Assembly (NCBI GenBank): GCA_934178345.1
Contig: CAKPQG010000003.1
Span: forward strand, 62,001 to 126,000
Direction of reading: 5' to 3'
Source of the DNA: an uncultured Dialister sp.
GTDB lineage: Bacteria; Bacillota; Negativicutes; Veillonellales; Dialisteraceae
DNA length: 64,000 nt
Shown here one piece after another: positions 16,174-25,183 of this stretch. The notes below the pieces were generated by a model. It did not search any database, was not told the DNA's origin, and saw only the letters and a program-made list of their open reading frames with translations. Position numbers and translations under genes: made by a program. Position 1 is the first letter of the stretch; the number at the start of each line of letters is the position of its first letter.

Positions 16174-16875
16174 AAAGGTTCAGGTTGGCGGGTTCAGGGT
16201 TCGGAGTGAAAGCGCGGCGCATAAAAAATAGAAGCGCCGCTTGTGGGAATCCTCGGTCTTCTCGTTTCGTCATTTCGAGCGAAGTCGAGAAATCCTTCTT
16301 GCACACCGCTGTAGAAAATGACGATGTTTCCCATTTGCACTCGGCTCACGGATTCCCATATACCGCAAACATCCCCAATCAAGGGGCAGCACGCACCAAG
16401 GGGCTAACCCTGAAGTTTGAAAGCAGAGATGAGTGGCTAGGGATTAGGGATTAGGAGTGACTAGTGACTGGTGACTGGGATTCATCGGTATCGTCATCCC
16501 GAGTGCAGTTGGGGAATCTTTGTTGCATTCCATTTTATTGCTCGCGCCAACCGTCCATTTTACCTGAAACACTGCATCTCACTTTTCTGCACTGCGGTGT
16601 TTCCCATTTTCCTTTCTCAAACACTTACCGTTTTACCGCGAATGGTAAAGATCCCTCCACTTCGGTCGGGATGACGATACGAGAGTAAGGCTATCCCCAC
16701 ACCTTCGGGCATCGCCCCATATATACTCGCGGCGCTTCTATATTTTATGCGCCGCACCACCACTCCTAACTCCTAACTCCTAACTCCTAACTAGAGAGCC
16801 GAGCTTTCATTCATAATCAGTGGACGGAGCCGCCCCAAGGGGCTAACCCTGAACCTTGAACCTTGAACCCTTTCC
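16174..16875. repeat. Mosaic intergenic repeat, about 700 bp
   Basis: The long gap before the UDP-sugar dehydrogenase holds two GCGGCGC/GCGCCGC hairpins (about 16214-16240 and 16727-16760), CGTCATTTCGAGCGAAGTCGAG and CATCCCGAGTGCAGTTGGGG segments related to the 13229 element, TAGGGAT and GTGACTG heptamers (16438-16480), CTAACTC heptamers (16763-16792) and AACCTTG repeats. Nothing coding is supported. Confidence 0.75.
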
Positions 16876-16891
16876 CAAGGAGGTCTTCCTT

Positions 16892-18193
16892 ATGAAGCAC
16901 ATTCATACTATTGTCGTCGTCGGCCTGGGCTACGTCGGCCTTCCGCTGGCGCATGCTTTTTCGAAGCATTTCCGCGTCATCGGCTATGATCTGTCCGAGG
17001 AGAAGATCGCGCTCTACCAGAAAGGCATCGATCCGACGAATGAGCTTGGTCATGAAACGGTCAAAGAGAGCACGGTCGTATTCACGAATGACCCTCAGAA
17101 GATTTCCGAGGGCGACTTCATCGTAGTCGCTGTGCCGACACCGGTGAATCAGGACAAGACGCCGGATCTTTCGCCGGTCGAGTCGGCTTCCCGCATCGTG
17201 GGAGCGCATATGAAAAAAGGCGCAGTCATTGTCTATGAGTCGACGGTCTATCCGGGGGTGACAGAGAATATCTGCGCGCCGATCCTTGAAAAAGAGTCGG
17301 GAATGACGCTGGGAGCAGATTTCCAGATCGGCTACTCGCCGGAGCGTATCAATCCGGGAGATAAGGTGCATACCCTCACGAGCATTGTCAAAATCGTTTC
17401 CGGGATGAATGAAGAGACGCTGGAGACGGTGAAATCCGTCTACGGCACCATCATCGAAGCGGGCGTTTATCCCGTTTCCTCGATCCTGGTCGCAGAAGCG
17501 GCAAAGCTCGTGGAGAATGCACAGCGTGATATCAATATCGCCTTCATGAATGAGCTCGCGATCGCCTTCCATTTGATGCATATCGATACGAATGAAGTGC
17601 TCGAGGCGATGAATACGAAGTGGAATGCGCTCGGTTTCCGTCCGGGGCTCGTCGGTGGCCACTGCATCGGTGTCGATCCGTATTATTTCATTTATCAGGC
17701 AGAAAAACTGGGCTATCACTCCAAGATCATCGGCGCGGGACGCCGCATCAATGACAGCATGTCGGGCTATGTGGTGAAGCAGATGGTAAAGGAAATGATC
17801 CGAAACCACGTAGATACGCGACATGCGAAAATTTATCTTCTGGGCATGACCTTCAAGGAGGATTGTCCGGATGTCAGAAATTCCAGGGCTGTCGATATTT
17901 TCCATGACCTCAAAGATATGGGCTTTGACCCCATCGCTGTCGATCCGGCGGCTGACCAGGCGGACTTTGAGCGTCTGTATCATGTGCCGCTTATGCCGCT
18001 CTCTGCTGTCAAGGATGCGGATGTCATCGCTGTCCTTGTCGCACATAAAGAATTCAAAGCGCTCTCACCGGCTGAAGTTCGCTCGCTCTTTGTATCCTGC
18101 ATGGAGGAAGAGACGCCGCTCCTCTTTGATGTGAAGAGCATCTATGACCCGAAGGAAATCAGGGGCGAGGGGCTTGCCTATTGGAATTTATAA
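16892..18193 (+). CDS. UDP-N-acetylhexosamine 6-dehydrogenase (WbpA/TviB-type)
   Basis: 433 residues from the ATG at 16892, with an ideal AAGGAGGT eight bases upstream. A Rossmann NAD site (TIVVVGLGYVGLPLAHAF), VVAVPTPVN, YESTVYPGVTE, SPERINPGD and the catalytic cysteine in GGHCIGVDPYYF (Cys258) place it among nucleotide-sugar dehydrogenases. The PYYF continuation fits the UDP-GlcNAc/GalNAc branch rather than UDP-glucose. It makes a UDP-HexNAc uronic acid, a precursor of acidic glycans. It heads the polysaccharide region and likely supplies the PilZ-linked synthase at 19503. Confidence 0.9.
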   Translation: MKHIHTIVVVGLGYVGLPLAHAFSKHFRVIGYDLSEEKIALYQKGIDPTNELGHETVKESTVVFTNDPQKISEGDFIVVAVPTPVNQDKTPDLSPVESASRIVGAHMKKGAVIVYESTVYPGVTENICAPILEKESGMTLGADFQIGYSPERINPGDKVHTLTSIVKIVSGMNEETLETVKSVYGTIIEAGVYPVSSILVAEAAKLVENAQRDINIAFMNELAIAFHLMHIDTNEVLEAMNTKWNALGFRPGLVGGHCIGVDPYYFIYQAEKLGYHSKIIGAGRRINDSMSGYVVKQMVKEMIRNHVDTRHAKIYLLGMTFKEDCPDVRNSRAVDIFHDLKDMGFDPIAVDPAADQADFERLYHVPLMPLSAVKDADVIAVLVAHKEFKALSPAEVRSLFVSCMEEETPLLFDVKSIYDPKEIRGEGLAYWNL

Positions 18194-18194
18194 A

Positions 18195-18415
18195 GGGTAA
18201 GAAGTGACTGGTGACTGGTGACTAGTGGCTAGTGACTAGTGACTAGTGACTAGGGACTAGGGACTAGGGACTGCTGACTAGACTCCCGTATCGTCATTTC
18301 GAGCGAAGCGAGAAATCTTTCTCATTTCGTATTTCTAATTTCTCATGCAAGCGAGGCTTTCAGTCGAAATCAAAGGGCAGCACGCCCCAGAGGCTCACCC
18401 TGCACCTGTCATTTT
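18195..18415. repeat. Mosaic intergenic repeat
   Basis: GTGACTG/GTGACTA/GGGACTA heptamers (18204-18275) are followed by a CGTCATTTCGAGCGAAGCGAG segment and the GGGCAGCACGCCCC...CTCACCCTG module. Confidence 0.78.
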
Positions 18416-18430
18416 ACCATTGAGGAAATT

Positions 18431-19330
18431 ATGCGTATCAAAACCATTGCCATCTTAGTCCTTGCTGCTGCCGTGATCGGCGGGGGCGGCTACGGGCTGC
18501 ACCGCTTCCTGGCTTCTTCCGCTGAGAGCGAGGCGTATGTGACGGACTTATCCAGCGGTTTTTCTGCCGATCGCGAGATCAGGGACGCATTGACGCTGTA
18601 TCAGAAGGATAGCTGTCCGAAGGCGAAGATTCTGAAACCGCCGGGCGGGGAGGAGAAGAGGATGTACCTCTTCTTCTCGGGACTGCCGGATCGGCCGATG
18701 GCCGAGAAGCTGACAGACCTTCTGGAAAAAGAAAAAAGTGAGGCGGCCTTCTTTGCAGAAGGGCAGAATGTGCTTGATGAAGAGCAGGGGATGAAGGTGC
18801 TGCATAAGAAAGGCGCTCTCATCGGGAATTATACATGGCTGGGACGGCCGAAATTTGAAAAGATGAAGCCGGAGGCGGCCATTGCTTCGGTGGCCAAGAC
18901 GCAGAAAGCCATTCATCTCATGGAAGGCAGTACGCCTCTTTATTTCAAAGCACCGAATACGAAGTACACCGATGATCTGCTGAAAGTCCTCGGCGCGTGC
19001 GGGGTGAAGTATGCGGTGGAGAGCAGCATCACCATCCGAAGAGGACAGCTCAAGAGCGCATCCGATGCCAGGGAGATCGTGAAGAAATTAAAGCCCGGCA
19101 GCATCATCGCCTTCGAAGTGAATCGTCCGCTCGATATCAAGGTGAAAGAGCAGGGAGCCTATGATGAGAAGCCCGCCATCGATAAGAAACCGACCATCAA
19201 GGATAGCGACTTCATAGATCGGCCGGCGCCTCATGATATGGCGGAGGAGGTCTCTTGGCTCATCGATGCATTGAAAAAGGAAGGGTATGAGCTGAAAGGC
19301 TTGGAAGGTATAAGCGTTGCTGGTGACTAG
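18431..19330 (+). CDS. Membrane-anchored polysaccharide-deacetylase-like protein, catalytically degenerate
   Basis: 299 residues with an N-terminal membrane anchor (residues 4-28) and a periplasmic part that follows the NodB fold: KRMYLFFSGLPDRPMAEKLTDLLEKEKSEAAFFAEGQNVL mirrors the usual FDDGP...ATFFVxG, and GALIGNYTWLGRPKFEKM mirrors GHEIGNHTxxHP. The catalytic Asp pair and both metal-binding His are missing, and the RxP loop is replaced by YFKAPN. It therefore probably binds glycan or scaffolds rather than deacetylates. Its TAG stop and last codons read from a GGTGACTAG repeat. It lies between the dehydrogenase and the synthase genes. Confidence 0.75.
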   Translation: MRIKTIAILVLAAAVIGGGGYGLHRFLASSAESEAYVTDLSSGFSADREIRDALTLYQKDSCPKAKILKPPGGEEKRMYLFFSGLPDRPMAEKLTDLLEKEKSEAAFFAEGQNVLDEEQGMKVLHKKGALIGNYTWLGRPKFEKMKPEAAIASVAKTQKAIHLMEGSTPLYFKAPNTKYTDDLLKVLGACGVKYAVESSITIRRGQLKSASDAREIVKKLKPGSIIAFEVNRPLDIKVKEQGAYDEKPAIDKKPTIKDSDFIDRPAPHDMAEEVSWLIDALKKEGYELKGLEGISVAGD

Positions 19331-19475
19331 AAATATAGTAGCTAGGGATTAGTAGCTAGGGATTAGGTTGGCGATACGAGAAAGCCGCTAGTTTCAAACC
19401 TTCGCGGCGCTTCCATATTTTTATGCGCCGCACCTTCCCCGATGAACCCATAGAACCTTTTGAACCTATTTTTCA
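19328..19475. repeat. Mosaic intergenic repeat
   Basis: GTAGCTAGGGATTAG heptamers, a GCGATACGAGAAAGCCGCTAGTTTCAAACC module, a GCGGCGC/GCGCCGC hairpin (about 19402-19432), and 9-bp TGAACCCAT/AGAACCTTT units. Confidence 0.78.
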
Positions 19476-19502
19476 TCCCTCTTCATAGATTGGAGAACAC
19501 CC

Positions 19503-21353
19503 ATGAGTACAGATGACAGACTGCAGGAACTGAAGGAGGACAGGCGTCTTCTTCCCTATGTGCCAGATGTCACAGGACGGCGGACGAATGCGGATCGCCG
19601 TCAGGCGAGTGAAAGAGATAAGATCCGGCGGGATCAGGACTATGAGAAATACATCGAGAGTGCCGAGGCGGGCCGTCGCTTCAAGGTGAAGATCCCTGTA
19701 CGTCTTACCTATACAGCGGAAGGAAAAAAGAAGGTGCTTCGCGGGACATGTATGGATATTTCCTCGACGGGGATGCTCTTTATCGCTGACGAAGAGAGCG
19801 CGGTGACAGATATGCCGAAAGAGGGCAAGCTGTCTTTCGAGATCCGTCCCGGAGATATGCCGGAAGGCTATGAGATGAAGGTGAAAGGTCTTTCTGCGGA
19901 AGTCGTGCGTTCCTTTGACAAAGAGGGGCATCTTGCGCTGGGACTTCATTTCAAAAAGTCACTCGTCCAGTACTACCAGTCGAAGCGGGGGAAGTACCTC
20001 ATCGCGGTCTCTGCATTTCTTTTGCTCTGTATCTCGCTCGTGATCCTTCTCATGCGCTCGGAGTCGGTCATTTATTTCCGCTTCAATAAGTTTCTTTATT
20101 TATATAGCATTATTACGGCGGGATTTCTGCTTACGCGCTATTTCTTCGCCATCTTCTATAAACCGGTTCCTGTGGATATCCATTTCACGCCGGGGGTCTC
20201 GATCATTGTCCCGTGTTTCAATGAAGAGACATGGATCCAGCGGACAGTGCTTTCCTGTATGAATCAGGACTATCCGCCGGAGAAGCTGCAGGTCATTGTG
20301 GTGGATGACTGCTCGACAGACCGCTCCGTGGAGAGGGTGGAAGAGCTCATCCGAAAGTTGGATGAGGATGACCCTTCGGCGCACATTCGTGACCGGCTCA
20401 CCTGCTTCGTGCAGCCGCAGAATGGCGGCAAGCGAGAGGCTCTCGCACGCGGGCTCTCACTGGCAAAGCATGAGCTTCTGGTCTTCGTCGACTCGGACTC
20501 CTTTCTCTCGCCCTTTGCGGTCAGAAATGTCGTGCAGCCGTTCAAGGATAAGGAGATGGGCGGTGTCTGCGGACGGACGGATGTCGCGAATACCTATACG
20601 AATTCGCTTACCAAGATGCAGGCAGTGCGCTACTATATCGCGTTCCGCATCATGAAGGCGGCGGAAGGCTTCTTCGATGCGGCGACCTGCCTCTCGGGGC
20701 CGCTTTCCTGCTATCGGAAGGATCTGGTCGAAAAATACTGTGATGCGTGGATTCATCAGAAGTTTCTGGGGCGCAAGGCGACCTTTGGCGATGATCGCAG
20801 TCTGACGAATTTCATCCTGCGTCATAACCGCACGACCTATCAGGATACGGCGATCTGTGAGACCATCGTCCCCAAAAGTTACAAGGTTTTCCTGAAACAG
20901 CAGATGCGCTGGAAGCGTTCATGGCTGCGCGAGTCCCTCATCGCTGCGCGCTATATGTGGAAGAAGGAGCCGCTCATGGCGCTCTCCTTCTACTTCGGGC
21001 TGATCGTCCCGATCGCGGCGCCGATCGTCGTGATTTATAATCTGATCTACATCCCGCTCATGCACCGTGTCTTCCCGACGACATTCCTCGTCGGCATGGC
21101 GCTCATGGCGATGCTGATGAGTATGGCGCAGCTCTTCCTCCGGAAAAGCTCCACGTGGGTCTTTGGGATCTGGTTCTGCCTCTACTATGAAGCGGTCCTG
21201 CTCTGGCAGATGCCTGTCGCATGGTTCACTTTCTGGAAGGATACCTGGGGCACGCGCATGACGCCGGCAGATGTGCGGGAGGCCGAGAAGAAAAAGAAGA
21301 AGGAAATGGAAAAGCACCACAAAGCAGAAAAGAAAGCAGGTGAGAGGCCATGA
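19503..21353 (+). CDS. PilZ domain-containing family 2 glycosyltransferase (polysaccharide synthase)
   Basis: 616 residues. A PilZ-like domain (about 50-165) has RRFKVKIPVRLTY and an intact DISSTG (DxSxxG); the second Arg of the usual RxxxR is Lys-like here. Two TM helices follow (about 165-220). The processive GT2 domain has SIIVPCFNEETWIQ, VVDDCSTD, the DxD in FVDSDS (Asp330/Asp332), FGDDRSL and QQMRW (QxxRW, 466-470). Three or so C-terminal TM helices and a Lys-rich tail complete it. The layout matches hyaluronan/NodC/PgaC-like synthases that polymerise and export a UDP-HexNAc-derived chain. Here c-di-GMP control is probably built into the synthase. Its last 4 bases overlap the next gene (ATGA), implying translational coupling. 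Confidence 0.9.
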   Translation: MSTDDRLQELKEDRRLLPYVPDVTGRRTNADRRQASERDKIRRDQDYEKYIESAEAGRRFKVKIPVRLTYTAEGKKKVLRGTCMDISSTGMLFIADEESAVTDMPKEGKLSFEIRPGDMPEGYEMKVKGLSAEVVRSFDKEGHLALGLHFKKSLVQYYQSKRGKYLIAVSAFLLLCISLVILLMRSESVIYFRFNKFLYLYSIITAGFLLTRYFFAIFYKPVPVDIHFTPGVSIIVPCFNEETWIQRTVLSCMNQDYPPEKLQVIVVDDCSTDRSVERVEELIRKLDEDDPSAHIRDRLTCFVQPQNGGKREALARGLSLAKHELLVFVDSDSFLSPFAVRNVVQPFKDKEMGGVCGRTDVANTYTNSLTKMQAVRYYIAFRIMKAAEGFFDAATCLSGPLSCYRKDLVEKYCDAWIHQKFLGRKATFGDDRSLTNFILRHNRTTYQDTAICETIVPKSYKVFLKQQMRWKRSWLRESLIAARYMWKKEPLMALSFYFGLIVPIAAPIVVIYNLIYIPLMHRVFPTTFLVGMALMAMLMSMAQLFLRKSSTWVFGIWFCLYYEAVLLWQMPVAWFTFWKDTWGTRMTPADVREAEKKKKKEMEKHHKAEKKAGERP

Positions 21354-23215
21354 CGCTGGGGGAGGAATCCTACACCCGACATAAGAACCGTGTGAAGCGG
21401 GCGCGGACTTTGGTGGAAATCGCATTCGTCATCGCGGTGCTTTACCTGCTCTATACTCTCTTTTTCCATGGAAAGACGTACCAGCCCTATACCGAGAGTC
21501 AGATGAGCCCCACAACCGATACGGGCTTCATCGCGCTTTCGTACTTCGGTGTCGACCGCATCGGAGATACCTCGACACTGATCGGGGAGAAGCAGCTCCG
21601 CGAGCACCTGAAGGCCTTGAAGGACAATGGCTACGTGACCATCACGCAGGAAGACATCGAGAAGTACTATGAAAAAGGTCAGCCTCTTCCTGAAAAGGCA
21701 CTGTATCTGATGTTCGAAGATGGGCGGCGCGATACTGCGATTTTCGCAGACAATATCATCGAAGACCTGAATTTCAAGGGTGTCATGATGACATATCCGG
21801 AGAAATTTGACCACGAGGATCCGAAATTCCTTCGCCCGTCGGACTTGAAAGATATGACTGACTCCACTTTCTGGGAGCTGGGGACGAATGGCTACCGGCT
21901 GGAATACATCAACGTGTACGATCGCTATCACAATTTCATCGGAGAGATCGATCCCCTGACTTATGCGATGATGCGTCCGTACCTCGGACGTGACTACAAT
22001 CACTATCTCATGGACTACATCCGCGATAAAGACCGCATCCCGGTTGAAACGCTGGACCATATGAAGCGGCGCATCGGCTATGACTACAGCCGTGTCGCGG
22101 AGCTCTATCAGGATCATCTGGGCTATGTGCCGCAGGTCTATGTCCTGATGCATGCGAATACAGGAAAATTCGGCAATGCAGCAAGTGTTTCCTATGAAAA
22201 TGAAAAATGGATCCGTAAACTCTTTACGATGAATTTCAATCGCGAGGGCTACTCCTTCAACCGGAGAGACAGCTCGCTCTACGATCTCACGCGCATGCAG
22301 CCGCAGCCATACTGGCCGGTGAATCATCTGCTGATGCGCATCAAGTATGACACGAAGCAGCAGGATATCACCTTCAAGCGGGGCGATACCCGCATAGAGG
22401 ACTGGGAAATCCTGAAAGGCGCAGGGGAATACAAGGAAGAAAGCATCATCCTGACCTCTCTCCCTGAAAAGGAAGGTCTGATGCGGCTCAAAAATCACTA
22501 CAGCTATGGAGATGTAGACATCAAAGTCCGTCTCGAGGGCAATTCCTTCGGCGGGCAGAAGGTACTCTTCCGTGGGAACAAGGACTTCACCTCCTGCCTC
22601 TCTGCCGGTATCGAGCAGGGGAAGCTGGTGATCGCGGTGAGAGAAGGCGCTGGAGAGAAGAAGCTCTTTGAAGAAAAGATTTCCGTCCTTGACGGGGAAA
22701 CCCCGATTTCCATCGAAGAGGATAAAAAACGCGTGCGGATGGGCGTCCTTGCCGCACTCACCCGCTATGCGGATACGACAGACAAGGCGAAGCTCTATGC
22801 TGCCCGCATGGAAGAAACAAGGGATCAGGAGGCCTCGACCGTCAAAGATGGAGAGAAGGAATATGAAGCGCCGGAGAGCTTCCACGCCCGCCTTGACCGC
22901 GAGCTGGAGATCCGCATGAGAGGAAATCAAGTGACTGTTCTCCTGGACGGGAAAAAAGCAGCTCAGGTCGAAGCACCGGAGATGAAGGGACGGGAAGTCG
23001 GCCTTTGGGCGGGGTGGAACAGCCAGGCATGGAGTCAGAGAAATCTCGCGGATGATGTCTATGACGGCGTCTTCGAGCGTCTCATCATCACATCCGCCAA
23101 AGAGGGCAAAGAAAGCCTCATCTACTCGAGCGAGCTGTCCGGCCTCGATAAATGGTGCTTCGATGCGAACCAGAAATGGGAGTCCGTCCTCGGGTGGTTC
23201 TTGAAACATTTCTAG
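21350..23215 (+). CDS. Membrane-anchored NodB-like protein with C-terminal lectin-like domain
   Basis: 621 residues. A cytoplasmic basic tail and one TM helix (about 22-42) lead to a periplasmic region. Residues about 55-260 resemble a polysaccharide deacetylase of the PgaB type: FIALSYFGVD, LREHLKALKDNGYVTITQED, and FEDGRRDTAIFADNI where FED (Glu123-Asp124) replaces FDD. Residues about 385-600 look like a concanavalin/LamG-like beta sandwich (VDIKVRLEGNSFGGQKVLFRG, IRMRGNQVTVLLDGKKA, GLWAGWNSQAW). It overlaps the synthase gene by 4 bp, so the two proteins probably work together, modifying or holding the nascent chain. Whether it is enzymatically active is unclear. Confidence 0.72.
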   Translation: MTLGEESYTRHKNRVKRARTLVEIAFVIAVLYLLYTLFFHGKTYQPYTESQMSPTTDTGFIALSYFGVDRIGDTSTLIGEKQLREHLKALKDNGYVTITQEDIEKYYEKGQPLPEKALYLMFEDGRRDTAIFADNIIEDLNFKGVMMTYPEKFDHEDPKFLRPSDLKDMTDSTFWELGTNGYRLEYINVYDRYHNFIGEIDPLTYAMMRPYLGRDYNHYLMDYIRDKDRIPVETLDHMKRRIGYDYSRVAELYQDHLGYVPQVYVLMHANTGKFGNAASVSYENEKWIRKLFTMNFNREGYSFNRRDSSLYDLTRMQPQPYWPVNHLLMRIKYDTKQQDITFKRGDTRIEDWEILKGAGEYKEESIILTSLPEKEGLMRLKNHYSYGDVDIKVRLEGNSFGGQKVLFRGNKDFTSCLSAGIEQGKLVIAVREGAGEKKLFEEKISVLDGETPISIEEDKKRVRMGVLAALTRYADTTDKAKLYAARMEETRDQEASTVKDGEKEYEAPESFHARLDRELEIRMRGNQVTVLLDGKKAAQVEAPEMKGREVGLWAGWNSQAWSQRNLADDVYDGVFERLIITSAKEGKESLIYSSELSGLDKWCFDANQKWESVLGWFLKHF

Positions 23216-23700
23216 GAATGAGTGGCTGGTGGCTGGTGACTAGGGATTAGTAGCTAGGGATTAGGAGTCTCAAGTGACTGGTGACTAGTGACTAGTGACT
23301 AGTGACTTAAATACCACTTTATGGCATCGCCTCTTATAATTGCGGCGGAGCCGCCACCACAACCCTGAACCCTGAACCCTGAACCCTGAACCCTGAATCC
23401 TGAACCCTGAACCCTGAACCCTGAACCCTGAACCCTGAACCCTGAAGTTTGAAAGCAGGGATTAGGGATGAGTGGCTAGGGATTAGGAGTCTTAAGTGAC
23501 TAGTGACTAGTGACTAGTGACTGGCATGCCAGCTCATGGCATTGCCATTATTTATACTTCGCGGCGCTTCCATCATTTTATGCGCCGCACCACCATTTCG
23601 CATTTCTCATTTCTAATTTCTCATTCAATCGAGGCTTTTAAACGTAATCAAAGGGCACCACGCCCCGTGGACTCACCCTGAACCCGCCAATACACACCAA
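23216..23700. repeat. Mosaic intergenic repeat with a long AACCCTG array
   Basis: GTGGCTG/GTGACTA/TAGGGAT heptamers begin right after the stop codon. At about 23360-23450 there are roughly a dozen AACCCTG units with few changes. More TAGGGAT and AGTGACT units, a GCGGCGC/GCGCCGC hairpin (about 23561-23592), CATTTCTAATTTCTC heptamers and the CGTGGACTCACCCTG module follow. Confidence 0.82.
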
Positions 23701-23723
23701 CCATTTTTCCAAAGGAGACATTG

Positions 23724-24710
23724 ATGAAAAAACATGCCATATTTGCTTTGGCAGCCGCCTCTTCCCTCCTGCTTTTTTCCGGATGCGGGGCGGCTCCTCT
23801 GAAGAGCGGCAGCCATCTGCCGGTGACAAAGTCCGCATGGGTGGTCTCTTGGGACAAAGAAAAAGGTTGGGAGGCGTATGACAAGACAAAAGAGCGATGG
23901 GGGAGTGTTTCTTACTTCGCTGTGACCTTCGATGAGAAGGGGGTACTGAAAGTACCGGCTGATTTGCCAAAAATAGAAGGCATTCCCTTTTACCTGACCT
24001 TTGTGAATGATGTCACGAAATCAAATGGGCACAGCACCGAGAAGGATACAGACATACTCCGGCATGTGCTGAGGGATGAGCATGCCCGCCGCGTACATGC
24101 GAAAGAAATCCTTGCCATAGCGGAAGCGTGCGGCGCGGATGGGATCGATATAGACTATGAACGCATCGGTAAGGATCCGAAGCTCGTAGAAGCGTTCGCT
24201 CATTTCACGCAGCTTCTTTATCTGGAGTCCATTCCCGCGCATAAAAAGATCCGCATCATTCTGGAACCTTCGATGCCTATGGATGCGCCCTACAGCGTCG
24301 GCCCCGAGTATGTCGTGATGCTGTACAACCTTTACGGACTGCATAGCGGGCCGGGGCCGAAGGCAGATGGTACATTCATTGAGAAGACCATCCGGAAAAT
24401 GGAAGCCCTTCCGAGTAAAAAAGCGGTGGCTTTTTCCAATGGCGGCTGCCTGTGGAAAGATGCCGGTCTCTTTGGGCTGGTCAAAGGGACGCCCCGCTTC
24501 ATCACGACAGAGGAAGCCGTGCGCCTTCGTGACGCGCATCAGGTGAAACCGGAACGCGATGAGGCGAGTGCTGCGCTGCATTTCTCTTATCAGGAAGACG
24601 GACACACCTATGAAGTCTGGTATGCGGACGAGGAGACGCTTGACGCATGGACGACACTCGCTGCCAATCGCGGTATCCCGTCCGTTTCCCTCTGGCGTCT
24701 GGGCGGGTAA
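23724..24710 (+). CDS. GH18-family-like lipoprotein
   Basis: 328 residues from the ATG at 23724, behind AAAGGAGA; the TTG just before is rejected. The lipobox is FSGC in a clear signal peptide. The catalytic motif DGIDIDYERI follows the GH18 DxxDxDxE pattern, with the acid/base Glu at residue 146. The barrel strands are recognisable (AWVVSWDKEKGWE, PFYLTFVND, IRIILEPSMP, YVVMLYNLYG, PSVSLWRLGG). GH18 enzymes cleave beta-1,4-linked GlcNAc polymers. Placed between the synthase pair and a deacetylase, it may trim or release the N-acetylhexosamine-containing polymer made here. Chitinase activity on an outside substrate or peptidoglycan is an alternative. Confidence 0.82.
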   Translation: MKKHAIFALAAASSLLLFSGCGAAPLKSGSHLPVTKSAWVVSWDKEKGWEAYDKTKERWGSVSYFAVTFDEKGVLKVPADLPKIEGIPFYLTFVNDVTKSNGHSTEKDTDILRHVLRDEHARRVHAKEILAIAEACGADGIDIDYERIGKDPKLVEAFAHFTQLLYLESIPAHKKIRIILEPSMPMDAPYSVGPEYVVMLYNLYGLHSGPGPKADGTFIEKTIRKMEALPSKKAVAFSNGGCLWKDAGLFGLVKGTPRFITTEEAVRLRDAHQVKPERDEASAALHFSYQEDGHTYEVWYADEETLDAWTTLAANRGIPSVSLWRLGG

Positions 24711-24817
24711 CTTATGAGCGATAAGAGATCGAAAATGAAAAATGGGGATGCTGCGCCTCACATGCGGAACGATGGAAAACATCGTATGTGAGAAAGTGGA
24801 GCATCCGCCATACGAGT

Positions 24818-25089
24818 AATGCTATTAAGTTAAGCGGTAGAACGTTCTTGGCTCCCCATCGGGGGAGCTGCCCGTAGGGCTTGTGCAAGCGAACTGGATT
24901 TTTAGGAGTGAAGCGACGCGAAAATCCAGTGAGACGCCATTTCGAACGAAGTGAGATGAGGGGGCAGCACTACGGTATATCCAACATTGTTCGATGGCCG
25001 CTGGCATGCCCCTATTGCCTTCGGCACTTCCCCCGAAGGGGGAAGCAAGACGTTGCGTAGTTAACGATTTCCTTAACTTAATAGCATTA
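24818..25089. mobile_element. MITE-like element, copy 3 (272 bp, inverted relative to copy 1)
   Basis: Perfect ends TAATGCTATTAAGTTAAG (24818-24835) and its complement (25072-25089). The flanks GCCATACGAG (24808-24817) and GCCATGCGAG (25090-25099) match at 9 of 10. The interior runs in the opposite order from copies 1 and 2. It fills the gap between the GH18-like and double-NodB genes. Confidence 0.87.
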
Positions 25090-25183
25090 GCCATGCGAGG
25101 ATGGAGTCGAAGGAGCTGTTATTCTTTAGCGAAGATCTTTTCTCCATCCCTGACCACTGTCATAAAAAAGGAAGATCATATCT

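Noticed and set aside
16817..18046. Long minus-strand open frame opposite the UDP-sugar dehydrogenase
   Set aside because: Shadow of a gene with intact NAD and catalytic motifs; composition rich in Arg/His/Asp as typical for antisense frames.
21185..23209. Long open frame on the minus strand opposite the synthase and NodB/lectin genes
   Set aside because: No ribosome site or family motifs; it mirrors the codon bias of the plus-strand genes, which have clear motifs and coupling.
23360..23450. AACCCTG array resembling a telomere repeat
   Set aside because: It is internal to a circular-type chromosome region and is one of several 7-bp repeat classes here.
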